NCBI GenBank assembly: GCA_001179505.1 | Contig: CDMY01000427.1 | Location: 1 to 39,412 of the forward strand | Direction of reading: 5' to 3' | Source of the DNA: Vitrella brassicaformis | Lineage: Eukaryota > Sar > Vitrellaceae | Length of the DNA: 39,412 nucleotides | Shown: in pieces, positions 33,460 through 39,412 of the stretch | How the letters are laid out: each line of letters opens with the position of its first letter | Position numbering within the stretch: the first letter of the stretch is position 1 | The notes under the pieces: generated by a model | What the model was told of the DNA's origin: nothing | Seen by the model: only the letters and a program-made list of their open reading frames with translations | Database searches by the model: none | Translations under genes and position numbers: made by a program

Positions 33460-33800
33460 CGGTTCGTCGGGGGCTCGCACCAAATGGGGGCCACGCGATC
33501 GCCTGAAACCAAGCCCGCAAGCGATTCAATGGATGTTCAGTGTGATGTTTGGTGGCCCTTCTGTACCTGGATGAGGCCGTCCATCGGTCATCGTGACGTC
33601 TGCAATGCTCCACACACGCCCAGACAAACATCCTTGGGTTTCTCTCTTCTGCTTTTTGTTTTCTGTGGCAAAGGCCCGCACCCCCCGTGGCTTGCTTACG
33701 TCGGACAGAGATAGGATGACATTGGTGTGCGGACATCCGATTGGCCACTTGCGACAAAATATAAAATGGAGGCAGCGATGGATTGGCTGCAGTGAACAGA
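33460..33800 (-). repeat. Dispersed leader repeat, copy B, with AT-rich motif
   Basis: Minus strand: GCTGCCTCCATTTTATATTTTG at about 33775-33753, later GTGGAGCATTGCAGACGTCACGATGACCG, ATCGCTTGCGGGCTTGG and GCGTGGCCCCCATTTGGTGC, ending near 33460. It lies directly upstream of the uORF at 33441-33415 and the start of the broken paralogue. Confidence 0.75.
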
Positions 33801-34700
33801 CACACACAGAGGGGAATGTGTGTTAATGAGAACTGACAAGGCGGTCATTTCTTACCTCATCTCACCGAGACACAGCCCGTTGCCTGATAGCTGACTTTAG
33901 GCGAGTGAGACACGACAATCCTTCCATGAGGATGTCGACGTGTATGTGTGCGTCGGTGTAGGTCCCTGGGTGTGTGACGCCTGGGACTTTTGTTGCGGCA
34001 TCGTCGACGACTCAGAAGCAGCGGTCAGGGAAGTACATCATGCTGTTGGGGGGGTGGGGGGGTTCAGGCCTTGACGCTAGTGGCAACGAATGAGCGAACA
34101 GACGAATGAGCGAGCACCCGCCCTCCCTCGGGATGGTAGTGGTGGGGTGGCCCTTGCTCCATCTCACGGTTCATCCCCGCCGGCACAGGGGACTAGCGTG
34201 GCGATGGCGACGGCGGCAACTGATGCTGACAAGTGGCGTTGTAGCTGGTGTACTGCTGCTGATGATGCTGCTGGTGTTGGTGTTGGTGTTGGTGCCGCTG
34301 GATGGGTGGCGAGGGGATGAACTGTTCGTGAGGGCCGGAAAAGGGGCTGAGTGGCTGGAAGAAGGGCCCCCGTCCTCCTCTGAACGCCGTCATGTCCACC
34401 ACCGGCTGCACGAACGCGTTGCGAGTGGTCTGATGGGAGGGGGGAGGGGGGAGTGGAGGGGCGCGTGAGGGAGGGGGGGGAGGCTGCCACGCGCTGTCAC
34501 GCCGACCTTGTCCGGCCTGACAGGACACACAGACACCACGGGATGAGCGAAATGCGTCCTCCTGACCCCATGGATGGCCGAGAGGCACTCCCGACCTCCC
34601 CATCGGTGCATGAGCCCTGTGCGTGCGGTGTGCACCCCCTCACCATCGGGTGAGAGCCATGCGGCAGCTGTGCAGCATCTGAGCGAGGTCCCTGACCTCC
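33801..34700 (-). other. Low-complexity coding-like stretch, no clear gene
   Basis: Minus strand from about 34450 to 34190 reads RNAFVQPVVDMTAFRGGRG and PFFQPLSPFSGPHEQF, then a His/Gln run and PPSPSPR-stop, which looks protein-coding. I could not find a donor/acceptor chain joining it to the kinase at 35438 or to anything upstream. It may be a lone 3' exon of a decayed gene. The rest (33801-34190 and 34500-34700) shows nothing I can support. Confidence 0.3.
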
Positions 34701-34990
34701 GTGGGAATGCATCGGTCAATTCGTTGGGGGCTCGCACCAAATGGGGGCCACGCAATCCACCTAACCAAGCCGCAAGCGATTCAGTTGATGTTAAGTGGGA
34801 TGGTTCGTGGCCCTTCTGTACCTGAATCCATCGGTCCTCGTGACCTCTGCAATGCTCCACACGCTTTAGCAGACAGCCACAAACTTTGTGTGGTGCGGTT
34901 GTGATTGTGGTCACTTTCTGTCGACATATAAAACGTAGGCGGCGATGCAGATAGGCGACTGAAATGAGAGAGACACATAGAGACACGAAA
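34701..34990 (-). repeat. Dispersed leader repeat, copy C (solo)
   Basis: Minus strand: the AT-rich motif TCTGCATCGCCGCCTACGTTTTATATGTCGACAG at about 34950-34917, then GTGTGGAGCATTGCAGAGGTCACGAGGACCG, AATCGCTTGCGGCTTGG and GGCCCCCATTTGGTGCGAGCCCCCAACG to about 34715 (quoted in part). No uORF or start codon of the MPQQ type follows, so this copy appears detached from a gene. Confidence 0.75.
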
Positions 34991-35226
34991 GTGAATAAGA
35001 GGAGCAAGGTTTGTGTGTGTGTGTGTGTGCCCCTCCTGTTTTCGTGTGTGCTCACCTGCAAGCGCCTGTGTGGAGAAAGGGCAAGCGACACATGCGCTGC
35101 GACACACCATACAGGGGGGAATTGTGCACCGACGCCCTCAGACACAGCGGGACATCCCAATGACACAGCCAACAGCCGTCCAGCCCGTCAGCAGAAGAAA
35201 GTGGCCATCCATCCAGACCGACACCC

Positions 35227-35283
35227 ACGCAGGCAGGCGGGCAGGCAGGCAGGCAGGCAGGCAGAGAGAGAGAGAGAGAGATG
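35227..35283. repeat. CAGG/GA microsatellite
   Basis: A run of GCAGGCAGG units followed by about nine GA units, beside the 3' end of the kinase-like gene. No function is suggested. Confidence 0.8.
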
Positions 35284-35437
35284 AAGAGAGACCGGCAGCA
35301 GACCCACACAATAGTGCCCCCCGCTCACACAAGATGCCACCCAGACGATACGGATCCCCTCAGGCAGACACACAGACACAGATGCAGATGCAGATGCATG
35401 CATGGAGCCACCCACCCCCCACGCACCCACACGTCGA

Positions 35438-37740
35438 TCATGCCCCCCATATACTGTGCCAGAGGTCCCTGCCAGCTTGGCATGTCGCCGCCCATCCCAC
35501 TTTCGCCCTCATCCACCTGTCCTGGTCTGCCGCCCTGACCGCCCACATGGCCTCTTGGGCATCCCACTCCCAGAGGTCATGGCGCTGCGGTTGCTCACTC
35601 CAGTACCAGCCCCCGTGGATGTTGTTGTGCACCACGTCGTGCACGACGGCCATCGGGGCCATCTCGGCGGGGACCAGCACCTTCGTGAAGCAACTCACCA
35701 TGTTCTCCAGGCCTGGGGCGGGCACATAGGGAGGCTCTGGGTGGCGCTGCGGGGAGGAGCTCGGTGGTGGCGGCGATGAGGGAGTCGTCGTCTGCTGCCG
35801 GTGCTGCCAGTGCTGCTGGTGCTGCTGGTGCTGAGTCATGGCCGGTGCTGCTGTGGCGCCACCGGGCACGAAGTCCTTGGCGAACGGGTTGAGCTGGTGC
35901 TCCCGGCTGGTTGCGGTGCTGGTGGCTGCCTGAGTGACTGCTACCGTGTGTGGGATGGCGGGGACGGCCTGGGGGGTCAGGGGTGAGTCCGGCAACGCAT
36001 CATAGGACGCTGGGGACCCACCAGGCGACCCTGACCCCGTCTCGGCACCAGAGTCGTCGCCTGAACCAGACAGACAGACAGACAGATCAATGAAGTGAGA
36101 TACCATCCATCACCATGCTAGATGCCTTCCTCTGGTGTGTATTTCTTTGCCCACCCTCAGTCTGCACTCTCTTGAGAGCCGGCGATGCCGCCGCACTGCA
36201 GGAGTAGGGGATGCCGGACTCCACAGCCTGGCGCACAGCTGCCGACTCCAGCAGCTCCAGCCCTCTAAACAGCCGCTCCTCCATCTCTCGCAGCGACGCC
36301 CTCTCCCTCTGCTTGGTTCGCAGCCCCCCTGCTGCCGTGGCCCCCAACAGGTCCACCCAGCTCTTCGTCCACTCCACGCCGGGCGTGGCGAAGAAGGCGG
36401 CGAGTGGGCATGTGGGATGCCCATGGTGGAGGGGGTGGTGGGTGTGGCCGTCGATGAGCTTGGGCATGTGCTCCTCCCACTGCAGGGCCATCTGCTGCTC
36501 CCTCCTCAGCTTGACGTGCTGCCACTCTGCACCCGTAGGAGGGACGGGGAGCCCCGCCATGATGGTTTCGAAGACGGGGCGGCCTCGGAGGGCGGCAAGG
36601 TAGCTCATGCCGACTCCCCACGAGAGGCTCGGCTCACCGACGAGCACGGCCTCCTCCTTGCCTCTCCCCGTCAGCATGCCCTCCGACCGCAACTCCTTGC
36701 GCTGCTCCTGCCACCCCGCGAAGATGGCGTCGGTCGTCGGGTCGCCACTGGTCGACGCGGCGTCTTGGTCGGCATCCTCGTCCTCCTCATCATCCGGCCC
36801 CATCATCACCACGAAGTGCTCGGGCGACATGTACCAGTTGGTCCCCTCCGGTGGCGCCTCCTGTGCCTCGGTGTCGAGGGGAATGCGAGCGGCTCTCGGG
36901 CCCAGAAAGGCGGGGTGTGCGTATGGGCGGGGCGACGGGGGCGCTGCGTGGGCCTTGGCGAGGTCGATCATGACGGTGCCGTTGACGGAGGGGTGGCGCT
37001 CCAGGGTGTGGTCTCGGCCGCGGAGGGCCTCCCAGGGCAGCATGATGTTGTTGACAAACCCATCCAGGCAGTACACGCCGTTCAGACGCGCAAGCCCGGT
37101 GGGCCTGTGTGGCCAGGACGAGGGCCTTCTGGATGACCTTGACGGCATCCAGCACCTTGGTCCACGCCTCTCTGGTGTTGCTGCCCTGCAGAAAATCCCT
37201 CACGACCGCCACGAGGTTGTACTTGAGCCGCTCCTGCCTCTCCTTCTTCGTCCACCCCAACAAGACCGACAGCTCGACGTAGACCTCATCTGCACGCACG
37301 AACAGCACACACAGCCACACACACAAAGGTGTTCGTGCTCTGATGGTCCTTCCTGTCCCTTCTCCCCAACACATGCAGTGACACTCTCAGAATCTGCCCT
37401 CTTATCGCTCACCGAGCAGCGGCGGCATGGCTATGCACAGGATGTCTACAGTGCTGCCGTCAGGGCGGGCGGTGTCGGCCGCGAGCAGTCGCAGAAAGGG
37501 GGGCCGGCCTCGCCGCTCCTGCATCCGCCTCACCTCAGCCTCCATCTCGCTCCTCGCCCTCGTCTTCTCTGCCGCCGTCAGCCCCCCCAGCTCCCTTGTC
37601 TTGATGGCTACATCGTCGGTGTCCTCTGGGGGGCTGTAATGTCGTCGCGGCAGCCTCCCTCTCAGCGTGGCGCTCCTCTCGTTATCAAATGTGACGGTAC
37701 GGCCGTCGATCCACTTGAGCTGTGACGCAGACATGCTCAT
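35438..37740 (-). CDS. Divergent protein-kinase-like protein with one-base frame break (about 690 aa)
   Basis: Kinase fold inferred from the order of landmarks. Exons are 37740-37413, 37289-36155 and 36060-35438. Visible parts are FLRLLAADTARPDGSTVDIL (beta 4-5 like), a helix LDAVKVIQKALVLATQAHRA, catalytic-loop-like CLDGFVNNIML (Asp and Asn kept, HRD Arg and the Lys lost), VMIDLAKAH in place of DFG (Asp kept, Phe and Gly lost), GTNWYMSPEHF like the APE segment, and SWGVGMSYLAALRGRPVFE like subdomain IX. No Gly-rich loop or VAIK lysine was recognised, so activity is doubtful. An acidic insert (DDEEDEDADQD) follows the APE-like site. The C-terminus is Gln/Pro-rich, then an ordered tail ending WHSIWGA. 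One extra base near 37085-37105 breaks the frame between QAHRA and RLNGVYC. The start at 37740 (MSMSASQLKW) is likely but not certain. Confidence 0.65.
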
Positions 37741-37751
37741 CTCCTCTTGCT

Positions 37752-38268
37752 AGTTTGATCTCCTGCCGGCAGCCGTCCCACTCTTCTGCGGCTGTGGGAG
37801 TGGCTGCATACTTGCAGCAGCATCTGAGCCAGTACGTGACGAGCTCTTGTTCACGGATCTGAGAGCCGCACCCTGATGGAATGAAGAGACACGTGTGCTT
37901 GCTTCTTTCTTTGTTTGTATGTTTGTTTGTTTGTTGGCGTGGTGTGCGTACCCGACAGGGTGGAATCGTGAGGACCGATTCTCGCCACAAGACCACCAAA
38001 CACCTCCGCCGCCCCATATCCGAAACCCGTGATAAGAGGGACGCTCAAATATAAAATGTAAGCAGCAATTGAGGCGCCTGACAATGAGAGAGAGAGAGAG
38101 AGAGAGGGAGACGTGATAGAGAATGACGTATGTCCTCATTGTGTGCTCACGCTCGAGCCGCCTCTTCGCCTCTCTTCCGCGCGAGGACGACCCTTCTGCA
38201 TCTTGGCTGCTCCGCATCCTCGCCAATCTGAGCAGGTGGCTCGGTCTCACTCGCCGCGGCAGCCTCAC
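37752..38268 (-). CDS. Possible small membrane protein (uncertain)
   Basis: An exon starting at or before 38268 (MRLPRRVRPSHLL... REAKRRLE) can splice in phase from a donor near 38149 to an acceptor near 38076, giving SIAAYILYLSVPLITGFGYG and AAEVFGGLVARIG, a hydrophobic helix-like pair. It then joins across 37940-37878 to GCGSQIREQELVTYWLRCC. The competing frame of the first exon (EGEAAAASETEPPAQIGEDA) also looks coding but would stop soon after the AT-rich motif. The open frame otherwise runs into the kinase start, so the 3' end is unresolved. This could be upstream exons of the kinase gene. Confidence 0.35.
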
Positions 38269-38439
38269 CCTCGTCCTTGCCCTCAGTCTCTTGTGGCGAG
38301 TCTACTGTGTGTGGTGGATTCACGTGGGTTCTTGTGTGGTGTCTTCACGTGGGTTTTTACATCGGCCGCATCGACAAGGCGTTGCTCCTGCTCCTCGTCG
38401 TGATCTGAGTGCACCCACACAAGGCAGACCGAGAGACGG

Positions 38440-39375
38440 ACAATGAGATGAGATGCATCATTGTGTGGCAGGCCCGCCCACCGTATGTATCTCTCCTACC
38501 GCGGTAGTCTCCTCCTGCCGGGGCCCGTGCTGTGTCGTGTCGCGTGCTGTGTCGTGATGGTATGGATGGTACAGCACAGCGGCTCTCTAGCTGTCTGTCT
38601 GTATGTTTGTGTATGTGTGTATGATCAATCGACATATATGACATCCATCCATCCATCCATTCATCCATCCATCCGGACAGACAGACAGACAGACAGACAG
38701 ACACACAGACAGACAGACAGACACACAGACAGACAGACACACAGACAGACACCAGGGAGGCAGACAGACGGACACAGCACACACCACACCACACCACACC
38801 CCACTACACAGTGATGTTGGGCGCCCCAACCCAATGAACCCTACACCCACACAGAAATAAAAATGTACAGAAACGCACGACACCTACGTACAGACACCCA
38901 CCCCTCTCCCTTCCCCCCTGCCCCCTCGCCCCCATCCCCCGTGCCACAGCATCGAGCCATCAGCACCGAACCCCTCCCGCGGATCCCCGCTGTGTGTAAA
39001 CGGGTATGCAGACATCCATGTGTGTGTCGGTCGTGTGCGTGTGACCAAGACAAGACGCCTCCATTGTGCCCATCTACAACTGACGCACACCCTCCCAGCG
39101 TGAGGCCGTGTCGGACTTACAGCGGCTCTGTCTGTATGTCTGTGTGCGTATGATCAATCGATATGACATCCATCCATCCATCCATCCAGACAGACAGACA
39201 GGCAGGCAGGAGGGCGGACAGACAGACAGACAGACGGACAAACCACACACCACAACCACTACACACTCATGCCCAAAAAAAAAAAACAGATGCCCGAAAC
39301 CCCATGGACCCTACACCCACACAAAAAGAGAAATGTAGGAAATGCACGACACCCACGCACAGACACCGTCCCCTC

Positions 39376-39410
<35 letters not shown>

Positions 39411-39412
39411 CC
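38440..39412. repeat. Microsatellite-rich imperfect direct repeat ending in poly-C
   Basis: Two copies of a block occur at about 38590-38930 and 39125-39400: CTGTCTGTATG, ATGATCAATCGA, TATGACATCCATCCATCC, a CAGA run, CACACCAC..., ACCCTACACCCACACA, then GCACGACACC. (CAGA)n spans about 38680-38765. The window ends in a 33-nt C run (39377-39409) plus GCC. No gene was seen. Confidence 0.7.

Noticed and set aside
36135-37136. 333-residue + strand open frame over the kinase exon
   Set aside because: The minus strand shows ordered kinase landmarks and matching splice phases; the + frame is its shadow.
38640-38770. CRISPR-like regular CAGACAGA and CCATCCAT repeats
   Set aside because: These are uninterrupted 4-nt microsatellites with no spacers, in a eukaryotic spliced-gene context.

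Overview
The window looks like nuclear DNA of a GC-rich, intron-dense protist. Genes are cut by many short GT-AG introns (mostly about 50-150 nt) full of TG/CA microsatellite, and intergenic gaps are short. Recognisable proteins are a PPIL1-type cyclophilin, an exostosin (GT47) glycosyltransferase, a GAPDH behind a signal peptide and transit-peptide-like leader, a cathepsin-B-like protein and a divergent protein kinase. The secretory-plus-plastid style leader on GAPDH and the gene style suggest an alveolate with a secondary plastid, chromerid-like (Vitrella/Chromera type). That placement is inference; no marker gene here proves it.

Layout. 138-2620 (+): hypothetical protein in seven phase-consistent exons. 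2.6-7.0 kb: no convincing gene, a degenerate tandem array at 3.9-6.15 kb and a dispersed leader repeat at 6.74-6.89 kb. 7024-12923 (+): about 1,660-residue, largely disordered protein. 13.97-15.46 kb (+): smaller gene whose intron holds a decayed piece of the preceding gene. 15821-16747 (-): PPIL1. 16913-20191 (+): about 982-residue protein, possibly organellar. 20418-22751 (-): exostosin. 23261-24739 (+): F-box-like membrane protein. 25463-27816 (-): GAPDH with long N-terminal extension. 28008-30155 (+): membrane-anchored cathepsin-B-like pseudoprotease. 31.2-33.4 kb (-): broken paralogue of the 7-13 kb gene. 34.2-35.0 kb: repeat-derived sequence. 35438-37740 (-): divergent kinase. 37.75-38.3 kb (-): uncertain small membrane gene. 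38.5-39.4 kb: microsatellites in a direct repeat, ending in a 33-nt poly-C run.

The most interesting signal is the mosaic repetition. The 7-13 kb gene and the 31-33.6 kb locus are inverted paralogues sharing a roughly 150-bp leader, an eight-codon upstream ORF and an Ala/Pro-rich exon; a third, solo copy of the leader lies at 34.7 kb. A short AT-rich motif (ATATAAAATGTAGGC on the + strand) recurs at least seven times, once as the 3' end of a phase-checked intron. Several genes carry single-base frame breaks, so decay, assembly indels or frameshifting all have to be considered.

From 14 to 33 kb the genes alternate strictly in orientation, giving compact divergent promoters (165 bp and 191 bp) and convergent 3' ends. 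No operon-like functional cluster is evident.
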